NCBI RefSeq assembly: GCF_045679555.1
Contig: NC_092099.1
Location: 13,778,076 to 13,842,075, forward strand
Reading direction: 5' to 3'
DNA from: Salvelinus alpinus
Lineage: Eukaryota > Chordata > Actinopteri > Salmoniformes > Salmonidae
Length of the DNA: 64,000 bases
A program made the translations under genes and the position numbers. Positions within the stretch are counted from its first letter, which is position 1, and each line of letters starts with the position of its first letter. The notes under the pieces are model-generated. The model was not told the DNA's origin, ran no database searches, and saw only the letters and a list, made by a program, of their open reading frames with translations. Below, piece by piece: positions 1 through 15,200 of this stretch.

Positions 1-56
1 TTCAAGCACAAGCCAATTCAATACAGTACGTATGAATTCAGTGAAACCTCTCTTAC

Positions 57-225
57 CTCTATCTAGCAAAGTTTCATCTTGGACAACCACTCCAGGAGAT
101 GCGGGGGGTGGAGGAGCCTTGCGCTTTGTCCTCTTCAATGAAGACTCTGTGCTGCGACTCAGACCAGTCGTCATCTCCACAACAGAAGAGGAAAACGAGT
201 TAGTTGAAGTATGCAAAGAAGTGAC
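57..225 (-). CDS. cobll1: cobll1 coding exon 8 (second KRRAP-type motif)
   Basis: 169 bases. The acceptor is the AG of ttcaggtag and the donor GTAAGA, phase 0 in and phase 1 out. It encodes a Ser/Thr-rich stretch, then [20 protein letters not shown] and a Pro/Ala tail to LLDR. Human COBLL1 has NSSLRRTKRKAPSPP here. It is the last exon in the window. The plus-strand 68-codon ORF over the same bases is an antisense shadow. Confidence 0.88.
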
Positions 226-3200
226 CTACCTGAAATGATTGATTTACTTGTCTAGGATTTTAATTTTAAAATGCATCACGAGCCATTTCTCTGGACATAC
301 TAACAACTACCTTTACAAACAGACCTGGTAAAGCCAGAACACAGGTCCAGTCGGGTTGAGTCCCACTCACCTGGTCACCATCCGTTTGGGTTTCGGGCTC
401 CGAGGCGGAGATGAACCTCTGGCGATGGCTGAGGTCAGAGGGGCAGCTCTGGGACACCAGCATGGGGGGCAGAGGGGCCCGTCTCTTCTTTGGCATGTCA
501 GAAGGCATGGTGCTGCAGTTGAATGTGGAGGAGTGGGCACTGAGTGAGCTCATGCTGAGAGGTCGAGGCCTGCTAGGGAAGACTGGGGACGCCGGGGCAC
601 TGGCAGTCATTCCCTTTAAAGAGCAAACAAACATCCAATCAGATCCTGATCAAAGGCCTGTTTTCTGCAGTAAGCAAAGAGAAAACTATCCAATCACATG
701 GCTGTGACAATATCCCCATGCCCCACCCCAACACACACACATTTAACTCATAATCAGCCAAAACTGACCTGTAAATTAACATAGTACACACCTGCTCAGG
801 TTTCTTCTTACTTCTCCTGAATAGACTGAACAATCCCTTGTTTTCTTTCTCCTTCTGCATTTTATCTTTGCTGGGTGGAATGGTATCTGTTAGGAATATA
901 TAGATCTCGGCCATTACACTGTAAGGTCTACACCTGTTGTATTCGGCGCACCTGACAAATGCACTTTGATTTGATCTTACTGACAACGTTTCTTAAATTT
1001 CTGTCAAAAGTATTGATGGACTTCAAATGCATAATGTCAGTGGTAAATAGAAATCGCAAAATAAACCCATGTAAAATCATGTTACATTACCTAGATGACC
1101 TTGGTGAGTTGGTGTAGTAGGTGAGGCAGGTACATCTGCTGAGTACATAGCTATGGAAGAGAATATGGAAATTATATGCGGTAGTAAATGCACCTGTGTA
1201 ATTGTAAAATGAATGAATGAATGGTGAATAGTGTTTATTCAGAATAAGTCTCTTGTTGACAGACTTAACACACGAGATTTGGTTCTGGGTGCCAAGATTA
1301 GTTCAGAATGTATGGTAATTATTCAGTTTGATGAATGTTTTGAAGGCTGATGGTTTTAAAGAGAAGCCCTTACCTTTTGTGTCTCTTGCATAAACCTCCC
1401 TTATTGCAAAATCATTGAGAGAACAGGTCAAATCCAAAGGATCCTCAGATTGGGCATCTCTCAATAAAAGTGTGCTCTGTCGCTCAAATTCACATTTCTC
1501 ACAAATAGCTGGTAAGAGGTCTTCAAGGGGGACTCGAGGGCTGACTCTTAGTATAGTCTTCTGGGTCTTTTTATAGTTTATTACCAGACGGACAGTTGCC
1601 TGAAGAGTCAAAGCAATTAGATTATCAGACCTCATGACTATCCTCATTTAAAAACTGCCAGAAAAACATAAATCAATCATTTCATATATACATTACAAGA
1701 TAAAGCAATTATTATAACTAGGACATTTCTACCACAGATGTCTCAACTGTACCTCTGGCATCTGAGGGCCAGGCTTCTTACTCTTTTCCTCCATTCCTTT
1801 GGGCTTGAGCAAAACCTTCTCTGCCTCTAGGGCCCCGATTAAAGCGTTGGGTTTGAACTTGATGTGGTTTCTGTTGGTGGTGACGAGCTCTATAGTGTGG
1901 CCTGATGGGTTCAGGTGGTACTTGGCACAAAGCATGACTAACAAATCCATCATAGGCTTGCTGAAAAACACAAAAGGTTAGTAGTAATAAATCGCCTAAG
2001 CTAAGGATAAAAGGCTGTGTGTATCGAGAAAACACTGAACTTTTATTGTGTGGAAATTGCAAATGCCAAGGAGAAACTACTCTCACGAAAGTAGATGCTA
2101 TCACAGATGACTTTTATACTCTACGTCATAGTAATGCATTCTTACGCTACTTTTTCACAGTGATAAAGCTTTGCATAAGGAGCTGTCAGTTTGTGCTTCA
2201 CACACAACTGTTGGTGATGTGGAAAACCATTTAGCAACAGCATCCACACAAAGCTATGCAGCAGTTTCCAAACCCAGTCTCTGGAAATATAATACCAGAA
2301 GTTTAATCCTTGTCATAATGAGTTCACTGTACTCTGTAAAATAAAAGAGGGTGAAGAATTTGATGCTTAATCCTTTTATATTAAAAGTTGGTCTTGATTA
2401 AAGCTAGAGAGGGCAAGGGGCACAATATACCAATGGAGTATTTGAGTCTTGCAAAAATAGAAGAATGATATCTTGAGTAAACTTCGGTGATGGCAAGTGA
2501 AGAGTGTGGGCCTGTAGTTTCATACCAGGACACAAAGTCCTTGTTCTGAAAAACAACAAAGCCCTTTGACTGTGAGATATTAATCTCATGTTTGTCTGAT
2601 TAGGCATTTTGGTCTCAGCTGAATTGGTGTGGATGAGAGTTTCATCGTCCAGACTTCATAAGATTAACTTTCATGAAATGTGTGTGCAGGGGGCCTGTAG
2701 CAAATTACACTGTCTACATGTATTCATCTTAGCAAATTCTCTAAAGTCTAAGATGGGGGGGGGGGGGGGGGTTATAAACTGACATGGAATTGTTTTAAGA
2801 TGGTCATACCATGGATCATTTAGCTATTTGATTTTAGGATGTCTTTAGGTATCAAAAAATACATATTGAATTTCGCATATATATTGAGTTTCGCCAATGG
2901 AACCAAATCCCATAGCAACACATTGAACAAAACATTCATAAATGGCAAGAGAGACATTCCTTATGATTTATTTTTGAACTAAGGTTTTGAAGTGTGTCCT
3001 ATATAGGAGATAAGTTCAGGAAATATATTTTTATATATTTAAACCATAAAATGTGATTACTGGGCCTAAAACGTAAATAACATTATTAAACCTTAGCAAG
3101 TGGAAAGGAATCAGCCACATCATAAAACTTTTTTTTTGCAATTAATGGTGCAAGTACTGTTAACCAAAACCACAGCTTTTACAGCACCACCTACAATATC

Positions 3201-6200
3201 TGACTCAGAGAAATAGGACATTACATTAGAGCCTTGGAAAGATGATGTAATGGTAGGATGTGCAGTAATCATATACCATTTTATACTGAATAAAAATATA
3301 AACGTAACATGCGACAATTTCAAAGATTTTACTGAGTGACAGTTCATAGAACTGTCACTCCTAATCTATGGATTTCGCATGACTGGGCAGGGGTGCAGCC
3401 ATGTTTGGTTGGTGTGTTGACAAAACTGCACATTTTGGGGTGGCCTTTTATTGTCCCCAGCACAAGGTACACCTGTGCAATGATCATGCTGTTTAATCAG
3501 CTTCTTGATATGCCACGCCTGTCAGGTGGATGCAATATCTTAGCAAAGGAGAAATTTATTTTTATTTTTATTTTACCGTTATTTTACCAGGTAAGTTGAC
3601 TGAGAACACGTTCTCATTTGCAGCAACGACCTGGGGAATAGTTACAGGGGAGAGGAGGGGGATGAATGAGCCAATTGTAAACTGGGGATTATTAGGTGAC
3701 CATGATGGTTTGAGGGCCAGATTGGGAAGTTATGGTCACTAACAGGGTTGTAAACAAATTTGTTCACAAAACTTGAGAGAAATAAGCTTTTTGTGCGTAT
3801 AGAAAATATCCGGGATCTTTTATCTCAGCACATGAAACATGGTTGCCTTGCGTTTATATTTTTGTTCTGATGCTCAAAATGCATTTAGATCACGCTTCAT
3901 CTTGGAATCATGGGGATGTCTTGGAGGTCATTTTCAAGGAGGGAAAGTTGGGAGCACTTGGTTGGTGTTTAGTCACAGTGGGACACTTCCTTTATTTCTT
4001 TAGTGCACTACTTTTGACCATGGTCCATAGGCACTAAATAGGTGCCATGTGGGACTTAAGCCCAAGTCTCACCTGCCATGGACAGTGGCCGTCTTCTCCA
4101 CTCCGCCTGGCAGAACCACAACCAGAGTCAGGTCCTGTTCAAGTAGGTTCTCCTTCTGGTCCATGGTCATCAGAGGATATCCTGATACGGAGTGTCTCTG
4201 GGAGAGGCCTGCACCTTCCAGACCCTTCACTGATACTGGGGGAGAGGGTGCCTTGCTTTTGGTTGACACTCTGTCAGTAGGAAAAGGGACAAGATGAGCC
4301 TCACACAATAATATTAAACACAATAGTATCAGCCTGTTACAGTCTAAAACAATATGGTAGTATTTCACTGGTATGAATACACATCTTTCCCTGATGGTAT
4401 CCATATAAATAAGAAGCATTGAACAGGTAGAAAAAGAGAAGGCAGGGGCTCTGGGTAATTTTTGTCACGAAAATAATTCTAACCGTTCGCAATAGATCTA
4501 AAAACGAAATTTCATGAGACATGATTCTGTTATTGCATAAAACAATCTGATTACACATAACACTGCATTATATAGCATGAAAGGAATCCTTTCTTCCCAA
4601 CTTAAAGTAAGCAGCTATTAGATGAAAGAGCTTGGGCTCCCTTTGCAAACAAGTCACAAGACACACGTGCAGTGATTTGTCCATTGGGCCTGAGGACGGT
4701 GTGGTGAAAGGTAACCCATGTGAAACAGAAACGAAAGGTGTAGCACAGTGATCAACGTTTCTGTTCTCTAAATGTCTCTCTCTAGGTGTCTTTTAAAACC
4801 CATCAGTCTCCCCTTTAATCACTGAATCAGCAATATTATTATCAAATTGTATTTGTCACATGCGCCGAATACAACAGACATTACCGACTAGCCCTTTCTC
4901 AACGATACAGAGTATAGTGGCATCTGCTGTGTGGTGTGTACAACTGGATAGAAAAGTCTGACCATCTGTCAGAAGAAATGTGTGGCCAATCCTTACTTTT
5001 ATACTAATTACACCATCATCATTAAAACTGACTGGGCTAACTGGGGAGAGTGTAATCATATGGCCGATTTTTCTTTTCTTTAGGTTGGATTGAAAATGTT
5101 TCTCACTGTACAGACAGATTAGCTCTAACCTGACTGCAACAGCTAACGCAGTCAGCCAAAGCAAACATGCATGCGTTTTAAACGGACAAATCTCCTGATA
5201 AGATGTCACACACTTTGTCCTTCAGAGGGATACTGCACATTACAGTATGAGAAACTGGCAGTGAAATGCAATATACTGTACATAACGCTTCACTAAAACA
5301 ATCTATAAATTAAAGTTGTCATTAATTATTCAAGGTGTTATTCAGTGGGGAGTAACACAATTGACTAAGCTGCGTGACCTGTAGTGTATGTGATTTCCTC
5401 AGAGGTCACAACTTACTCTGAAAAATATAAATTTTTGCAATTTCTTAACTTGATGGGCCCAGGCCCACTAAGCCCTGACTTGAAATTAATATTTGTTCCT
5501 TCAGGGGGGGTTCTATTCTCAAATATTCCATGGTTCTAATCATGTAATCACACCAGTAAGCCCCCACCTTCATTCACAATAGTTGCACAATGATGCAATT
5601 AAAAGTCATTTAACTGCTTTAGATTTTAACAAAGCGTGGGACTTATGCGTCCAGAAGCCTAGAGCATCAGAAACAGACATTAGGCAGGGAAGACAAAGTG
5701 TTAAATCAACAGTTATATTCAACACACAGACAAAACTAGTCTAGAACCACCAGAAATGTCCATGAATAGCCTTGTGACTAAATATGTCAACAGACGCCCC
5801 CAGCTAAAACAGACAGACTACTGTGGTCCACACCAGGCTAGGGTACAAAGTCCAGATTTCATGTCTCTAAAAGTTTGTTTGGCAATGCGATTATGGGAAT
5901 GAGCTACTCTCTCCCTATCTAAATGTTATACCATTCGCCGAAATTATGCCAAGATTTACTTTCTTTCCACAGATAGGAAACAACATTTAAGTGGCATGTC
6001 TACAAATTACAACAGTGATACTTTAATAGACTCTGGAAACAAAAAGCAGGTGCCAATATAACCAATACAATAATGTAAATACTAGTCAAAAGTCCTCAAA
6101 AGACAAACAGAATATTGTTTGGTTTATAAAACAGCCTAGCTTTTCTCAGGAGCCTTATCCAGACACTTCTGAGAACATGTGACGGAGGCAGAGACAAAAG

Positions 6201-9200
6201 GACTGTTTTCCTCATCCAAGCCCATGTTTCTGCAGCAGCAGCCTCTGCCAGACAGTGAGGTGACTGGTGAATGATGAGACGGAGACATGTTGCAGCTTGA
6301 CCCGTCTAAGCCTACATTTACCCCCAAGTGTTTCCCTGCATATAGGAGGTCTGCTGTGCATAAACAAACCCATTCACAACCAGGGAACATGCTTATTGGT
6401 CTATAGACAGGAGGAAATGACAAGTCTGGTGCCTTTGTTTTCCGTGTCTTTTATTGATCACAGGCTTGATACAGCTGATCCTGTGTATGTATACCAGCGG
6501 CGGCTGGTGGGAGGAACTATAGGAGGACAGGCTCATTGTAATGGCTGGAACGGAATAAATTTAACAGGGGCAAACGTGCTTTCCATTTGTTTGGTACTGT
6601 TCCATTATTTCATTCCAGCCATTACAATGAGCCCGTTCTTCTATAGCTCCTCCCACCAGCCTCCACTGATGTATAGAGTGTTAGATAAAGCCTATAGATT
6701 GATTCATTACCACTAAGTACACAAAAGGGTTGTTTGGCTGTCCCCATAGGAGAACCGTTTTTGGTTCCCGGTAGAACCCTTTTGGGTTCCAGGTAGAACC
6801 CTTTTGGGTTCCAGGTAGAACCCTCTGTGGAAAGAGTTCTACCTGGAACCAAAAATGGTTCTTCAGAGGGTAACATCCGGCATACCCTTTTAGGTTCTAG
6901 ATAGCAACTTTTTTTTCTAAGAGTGTAACCTTGGTAGACAAGTCAAACTAGGCCTACTATACTTATGGACTTGCCAGTTGCCAGACTGTATCAGAACACA
7001 CACAGTAGTTGTGTGAACTCTCCGGTACCATTGCCAGGCATCAGTTACTGTTAGTCTGGCACCAACAATTGATGAATCACTACAGTAGTGTGAAATATGA
7101 AAACAGATGTAGAGTGAAATCAGCCTCTGATGTTTTTGCTCACACCTGGTACTGCGCAAATGTGCAACGCAGCTGCAGGAAGGTCCGCAGTCAGTCTACC
7201 TAAAGCAGACAATAACTAAATACATCCAGACGGCACACAAGAAGCCATATTGCATTTTCATAATCCTACTGTTAGATTAGCATCAAAGGCATGTGGCCTG
7301 TTCCTTCCATTATTGTCTGACGATGCACAAATAGGACTACAGCTCAAAGGCATAATATCCAGATACTGCTACCGACTTTCATATAGCTGAGATGCCTTTG
7401 TGTGTGTGCATATGAGAGAGAGAGAGACACACCGAGACAACAGTCCATAGAAGTTCAACAGTCTCCAAATCAATCCACAGACGTTGTTATAGTGTCGTAC
7501 CTTTGATGGCTCCTTCCTGGTCTTTGTTAGGGCAAACATAATTAACTAACCTATAAAACAAGTATTGCCATATCAATCGCCGGCATCAGGGAGGCTGCTA
7601 CTCACTCCTCTAAATGAATAAGCTGAAGGGGCTGGGAAGCAGGCGACCTGCTCAAGCCTACTGGCCTGTATTAACTACATTCTGTTTTGATTGTTACCAT
7701 TTTTAAACAAGTAATATCCTGACATGCCATTCTTATATTTGTTTTGAACCAATAAGGAAGGCACAAATAACATCACCACAAGGGCTGTCTAAATTCCTTA
7801 CATTCCAATGGACATGTTTGCAGCTGGAACATAGGCATGTTCCCGTGAAATACATTTTCAGCCTCTTCCATGAAATTCTTTCATAATCAATGGGAAACCC
7901 TGAGGGAAAAAGTAAATACTTGAGGGGGAAAACAGATTGTTTATGCTTATGACTGACAAGAGTGCTCTTGGAGTTGCCAAGCTGAAGTTATGTTCAGTGA
8001 ATACATGGAATTATTTTACTGAGAGTTGATGCATAAAGATTAGGAAGCCTTCCCGCTGTTGAAGTCTCTTACCGGCGGTGTAGCCTAAAAGGTCCCTTGG
8101 GAAAAGGTAGGTTCATGAACAAAGCGACAAACAAAGTGGCTATGCAAACAAGCCTCCCTGCTCTCCTCTGGACAACACCCTGTGTATTTTAAGAAGCGAG
8201 AGTGCAACAATGCATACCACCACCAACGTCCACACCACTTTTTTTTTTATTGCCTTGCCTGAGTAATCTACTGTACGGCCTCACACATACAGGGTTAACA
8301 GAAACTCTACTGTACACTCCCACAAAACCATTGAATCCAAGCAAACTACAACCAGTAAACTAGCTACTCAAACCAACGTGTCTTACAACATTCTTGTATG
8401 ACAGTGCAAGCAACATGGCCCACATTGTCCTGTCTGAAGTTATTACCCAGGCATGTACTTTCAAGAATCGTAGCAGTAATACACAAGTGTATATAATCCT
8501 AAAACTGAAGGCACGTATACCCACTATGTTCCCCTTCAACATTGTCTTAGGAAAGAAACAACGCAACAAAAGTTAGACAGGGTGCTCTAGGAAGTAGAGC
8601 AAAACTAGAGTGCCTCAAGTCCACCTGTACTTTCTTTTCAAATGCTGGCTACAGGTTTGAACATTACACATTCATCCTAAAACAGATCCTCTCCTCCAAT
8701 CATTACCCTGTAACGCCTTCTTACCTCTTGGCCTCAGTGTTGAATTCTCCCCTCTTAAATACCTGCCATCTCCACTGCGTTCAAAGACAGACTCCGCTAT
8801 GCTATGACTGTTGGAGCAGAGGAGACCGGGCCTACCTTAATGCCCCGCCCAGGCTGTGACGTCAGAAAATCTGTAGTCTCCTGTACTTTAAATCCCTTCA
8901 CACAGTGGGCCCCCTCAGTCAGTCGGTCGTAGAAATCTCTTAAGCCTGGTATATATCGGTGGAGCTTCAGTTCAGTGAGTGAGTGAACTCCCCCACCGTC
9001 AGTAATAAGCAAAGGGATAAATCAGCTTTACTTTACCTCCCTGCACACTGCGCTAGAGCCGTGAACCTGTGGGCAGGGCGGTGAAACAACACAGCCCTGC
9101 TATCCATCACATTCACAGCGAGTTTATCAACTTCCTCTCATATCCTCCAGTCCAAACCACACTGTGTCCGCTAGCTATCTGTCCGCCTTCTTGAGCCTGG

Positions 9201-12200
9201 CTACAATAGCATGCCTGGGACGCTTTTCCAACACTTAATTCAATCAGGTGTTACTTTGTATGTGTTTGCTATTCATTATCCCAAACACAGACCACCACCA
9301 CACCCTGCTTCTTCGAGGTGATTCACTCTGAAATCACATCAGCAACTCTGTGTGGATCTTACTCCCATGAACAAGCCTGCCAACGAATGAGATTACACGC
9401 CTGCTCAGATGATTCTAGGGTGCTCTAGTTGCTGAGACGAGGGTTTGGAACAGATTCCCTGTAAGCTAATCTTATAAATCACTTCTGGATGATTGCTTTC
9501 TGATGACTTCTGATAAACATATCCTTATAGACGACAACAGACTTTGCCTCAAGCCTCTGATTTGTATTGATTTGCATAGTGCCGTTGAGATTGACATGAT
9601 TAAATCAGCCTAATCTAAGATAACGTACCTACAGTAGCGGCATTACCTTAGTATTATACATCTGATGAATCCACAAGTCTCCATTCGAATACACTTTATT
9701 GTTTTCAAAGTCTGATCAACATTTCTTTAAATGAATCCAGCATGTCTGGTTTTGGTTAAAATCGGTTTCACTGTGAAATAGTAAAATAGCATTAGAGAAA
9801 TCAATCGTAAAACAGAAAAGATGAGGTTGTTGCAGTGTGCATGGGAAGCTAGGTCAAATGATGTGATCTAAGTGACGTTGTTCATTACAGTAGTGGTTAC
9901 TACAGAAGTCGGATCATAATTTGACCCATTTCGTCGCAGTAGGAAAATAATCCTACAGCAGGAGGATTTGAATATCTAAAGAAATATTTAGAAATCCCAG
10001 CCAGGGGGCACCTCGAAGCGGTGTTTGTATACAATGCAGTACCGTAGCTACCTACATTGTATCTTAGACTGCAGGTCCACTAGGTCGCCAGTTCAAGTAG
10101 CCTTCTGTATGTAGTCTACGTGCAGGCTTCACAAGAGAAGCGCTGTATTCTTATGTGGATTATAATAAATGTACTTATTTGTAGGGGGTATATGTATTTT
10201 TTGTTAAGAGAAAATCCGTTTTTTTTAGATCAATTATTTTTATGTGTTCAAGGCAAGAAGTAGGCAGAATAAATGATGTGTACTCACACATATGCCAGAG
10301 TCGGCATGGGTTCCAATCTCAGCTCAATGAAATCGTCTTTGAATAAGCTTAAATGCATAACACATCTTGATAGCTTTATGAAATTAAATATTAAAGCGAC
10401 ACAATACAGGATGACTTCAAATGCCGGCATCAAACTGAAAAGTACAGTAGGCCTACGCTACTGTATTCAGTGCATAACAGCTAAGCAATGGAAATCTCAC
10501 CTATGTAAGGGCCATCCACTCCCAAGACCATAACAACAAAGTATTCAGACCCCTTCCCTTTTTCCACTTTGTTATGAAACAGCCATATTTTTGTAAATGT
10601 ATAAAAATAAACAAATACCTTTACATAAATATTCAGACCCTTTGCTATGAGACTCGAAATTGAGCTCAGGTACATCCCGTTTCCATTGATCATCCTTGAG
10701 ATGTTTCTACAACATGATTGGAGTCCACTGGTGGTAAATTCAATTGACATGATTTGAAAAGGCACAAACCTGTCAATATAAAAATATCCCATAGTTGACA
10801 GTGCATGTCAGAGCAAAAATAAAGCCATGAGGTCGAATAAATTGTCCATAGAGCTCCGGGACAGGATTGTGTCAATGCACAGATCTGGGAAAGAGTACCA
10901 AAACATTTCTGCTGCATTGAAGGTCCCCAAGAACACAGTGGCCTCCATCATTCTTAAATGGAAGAAGTTTGGAACCACCAAGACTCCTCCTAGAGCTGGC
11001 CACCCGGCCAAACTGAGCAATCGGGGGAGAAGAGCCTTGGTCAGGGAGGTGATCAAGAACCCGATGGTCACTCTGACAGAGCTCCTGAGTTCCTATGTGG
11101 AGATGGGGGAACCTTCCAGAAGGACAAAGATCTCTGCAACACTCCACCAATCAGGGCTTTATTGTAAAGTGGCCAGACGGAAGCCACTCCTCAGAATAAG
11201 GCACATGACAGCCCATTTGGAGTTTGCCAAAAGGCACCTAAAGGACTCTCAGATCATGAGAAACAAGATTCCCTGGTCTGATGAAACCAAGATTGAACTC
11301 TTTGGCCTGAATGCCAAGCGTTATGTCTGGAGGAAACTTGGCACCATCCCTACAGTGAAGCATGGTGGTGGCAGCATAATGTTGTGGGGATGTTTTTCAG
11401 CACCAGGAACTGGGAGAATAGTCAGGATCGAGGGAAAGATGAACACAGCAAAGTACAGAGAGATCCTTGATGAAAACCTGCTCCAGAGCACTCACGACCT
11501 CATACTGGGGCGAAGGTTCACCTTCCAACAGGACAACGACCCTAAGCACACAGCCAAGACAAAGCAGGAGTGGTTTCGGGACAAGTCTCAATGTCCTTGT
11601 GTGGCCCGGACTTGAACCCGATCAAACATCTCTGGAGACACCTGACAACAGCTGTGCAGCGACGCTCCCCATTCAACCTGACAGAGCTTGAGAGGACCTG
11701 CAGAGAAGAATGGGAGGAACTCCAAATACAGATGTTCCAAGCTTGTAGCTTGTAACTTATTATAGGGTGTCCAATCAAAACCGCATCTTTTGACCAATGG
11801 GTAAAAATTTTCAATTGTGTAGATAATCCTCTAAGAAAACAAATGGTCTAAACCTCATGTCTCTATCATAATCCGTTAAAAAACAAGCGTCTCTGTGAAA
11901 TGTTAACAGATCAATGAGCGTACACCAAGCCCTTTCTTTTCAAAGCCTTTTACATTTCATTCAGCTCGTGTTATGTTAATTTTGCAACCCGAGGAAACAA
12001 CTTTGAAGAAGGCGACCACAAAATGTAAAATCCTCAAAAGTTGTTATGAGAAACCTGCACCGCTTTGTCAACACAGCTAGGTGCTTATTGTCGGATGTAT
12101 TAGGTTACAAAATGCAACTTTTTGGACATACTGTTAATGATATGTTTGAAACAGACCCCACCGACCGATTCAGACCATAAATAATCAGAATTGTCTTGGA

Positions 12201-15200
12201 AAAATGTATTTCATAACATAAGGAAGTGAAACGTCATCACCAAAGCGTGTTTTCACCCACTCTGGGCAGAGTGGATGGACACCCTACTTATTACTATCCC
12301 CAGCAGCTTACCAAGGCCGATTTAGTAGCCTCCTGCTTTCCAATGCTTTACTCACACAGCTACTCAGTACATAATAGATGTTGGACTATTCAACAGGTAT
12401 ATGAGGAAAGGTAATACTAGGCAAGCTAAACTCAGAAGAATAGATGAAGATTTACAGCACCAATATGCAGGTTGGTGTTAGATGTTCCTCTGTAAAAAAA
12501 AGAAGAAAAAAAAAAAATCTATCTATATCCACATTTTTCAGTTCCATACTACTTCATAATGTCAGGAATGACATGCAGGTTGAAACTTGACCTGAAACTC
12601 TAACCGAAAAGCAGGGCTCAGAGATGCTGCCATTTACCGTCTATTACACAGTACTTAAAGTAGTTTGAACTGTCCTGTGCTGTATTTTGTTTGCTAAATC
12701 ATAGTGGTTGTAAATGGAACAATCTACGCAAGAGGTCACCGTCTGCCCATTGAATATGCGACAAAAAAGCAGGAAGCTACAGTTTGACCTTGGGTAGTAA
12801 GCGTACAATGGACTCAACTAAATTTCCTACATCTTACAATGAGATCAACATAGGTTCAACTACGTCAAAGTCTTCTCCTGCACCCTCTGCCCTACTACGT
12901 ACTATAGATGTCCCATTCCCTGGTTCTTTCACTTAAAATAACAGAACTAGGTGCTTGATACAGTACAATGATCAAGTGTCACACAGTTCATGCTCCAAGT
13001 GTAACAAACAGAGGAATTTCTACTGAAACACATGATCTTAGTATACTTCCTCTGTACATACTCTTTTGCCTTTAGAGTTTGTCCTTCATTTAATAGAAAA
13101 GCCATATCAGACGATAAGGGACAACTTGTGGTTGGAGGCATTAGTGGGTGGGAATCGGAGCGACAGGAGATGGGGGTTGGGTTGCAGAGAAGGGAAATCC
13201 CTGTGGAAAGACAAAACACAGGACCAGGGACACAGCTGGTAATTTGGTAAGAGGTTGCTCACAGTAAACACAAGCTGTTTAGAGAAGGTCTGGAAAGGCC
13301 ATTACTCCAGGAGCTGTGTGGGGCGGATGGCAGGAGATTAAAAAAAAGAAACTATGAGAACTCCCCACTTCCTATGTGTATACCTTATTATTTTAGGCAA
13401 AACAACAACAAAAAATCCCATAACATGTCCGTATGCAGGCTTCAAACTTGCTTGGAACATTTCACACCCTTATTTAGACAACTGATAAGTATCCAGGGGG
13501 CATTAATAACTTCAGAGTGGCTTAGCATTAATATACAGTATGTTATAACCTTCCGTTATGAATCGCCTTATTTCACTTCAGTAACATTGGGCAAATCCCA
13601 AATGGCACCCTATTCCCCTATATAGTGCACTACTGGTCAAAAAGTAGTGTACTATATAAGGAACGGCTGGGTGCCATTTAAGACTATAGTACATTATATC
13701 CTTCTTAATACCACTGGGACTCCAGCTGGTAGGAAGTTAGTCAGGCAGTCAGGCAGTCTGTCAATCAAAGAGATTCCAGATCATTCTGGGTGATCCTTGA
13801 ATTCCATGTCCATGACACTACACAACGCAAGTCACAGAAGAGATCAACCTTGTCTGACCTGTTCTCTCCCCACACCTTATTTCAGAGGTCAAATATGCTT
13901 CTACCAGAACTTTCTCAGTATAGGCAAGTAACTTGGCCAAGTAAAGACAGGGTGAACATCTGCCAAGCATTAAGATAAGAAAACAACAAGTAATATGTTC
14001 CTGTCCAAGTGTATGTTTAAATCCGTTGCTTTTGGAGTGATAAGAGCTGAAATTAGGAGCAGTTAGCGCCTGGAACTATTTACAGTGCATTCAGAAATTA
14101 TTTCAGAAGCCTTCCCTTTTTCCACATTTTGTTACGTTACAGCCTTACACGGAACCCAAACCGGCTGCGCGCGTGCACTATCGTGCGCTATCGTGCATAA
14201 AATGTATTTTGCCCCTGCTACACCAAACGAGATCACGACACGCAGGTTAAAATATCAAAACAAACTCTGAACCAATTACATTAATTTGGGACCAGGTCGA
14301 AAAGCTTTAAACATGTATGGCAATTTAGCTAGTTAGCTTGCACTTGCTAGCTAACGTTAATTAGCTAGCCAAATCGTTTCTAGGTATCGCTCCTCCTTCC
14401 AGGCTTTTTCATCTTTGAACTTATATGGTGATTGGCATCTAACTTACACTTTTACCATGACGACCGGCAAAACATTTTGTCTTTCAATCACCCACGTGGG
14501 TATAACCAATGAGGAGATGGCACGTGGGTACCTGCTTCTATAAACCAATGAGGAGATGGGAGAGGCAGGACTTGCAGCGTGATCTGCGTCAGAAATAGGA
14601 ATGACTTCTATTTTAGCCCTTGGCAACACAGACGCTCGTTGGTGCGCGCGAGCAGTGTGGATGCAATAATTGAATAACATGGACTTCTAAATTTATTTTG
14701 CGACGCTTGCGCACGCGGCGTGTCCGGTCTGGTCAGCATGTTATTCTAAAATTGATTTTTTTAAATTCTAATCCTCATCCATCTACAGAAAACACCCCAT
14801 ATTGTCAAAGTGAAAACAAGTTTAGAAATCTTTGCAAGTTAAAAAAAATAATAATAATTTGAAATACCTTATTTACATAAGTATTCAGGCCCTGTAAAAT
14901 GGCTCCGGAAGAAATGGCAGCAGTTTTATGGGCGCCCAACCAATTGTGCTATTATGTGTTTTTTTCACGTTATTTGTAACTTATTTTGTACATAATGTTT
15001 CTGCTACCGTATCTTATGGCAAAAAAGAGCTTCTGGATATCAGGACAGAGATCACTCACCTCGGATTAGAGATTTTTTCTACAACAAGGACGACGCACAA
15101 GACATTCTCCAAACACCCCACAGGGCCGACATCCCCGTTATTTGCAAGAGGAAGCGACGCAGGTACAGAGGACAAAGATGCCTGGTCAGGACCCGGAGAA

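Noticed and set aside
32-238. 68-codon plus-strand ORF at the left edge
   Set aside because: Antisense shadow of cobll1 coding exon 8.
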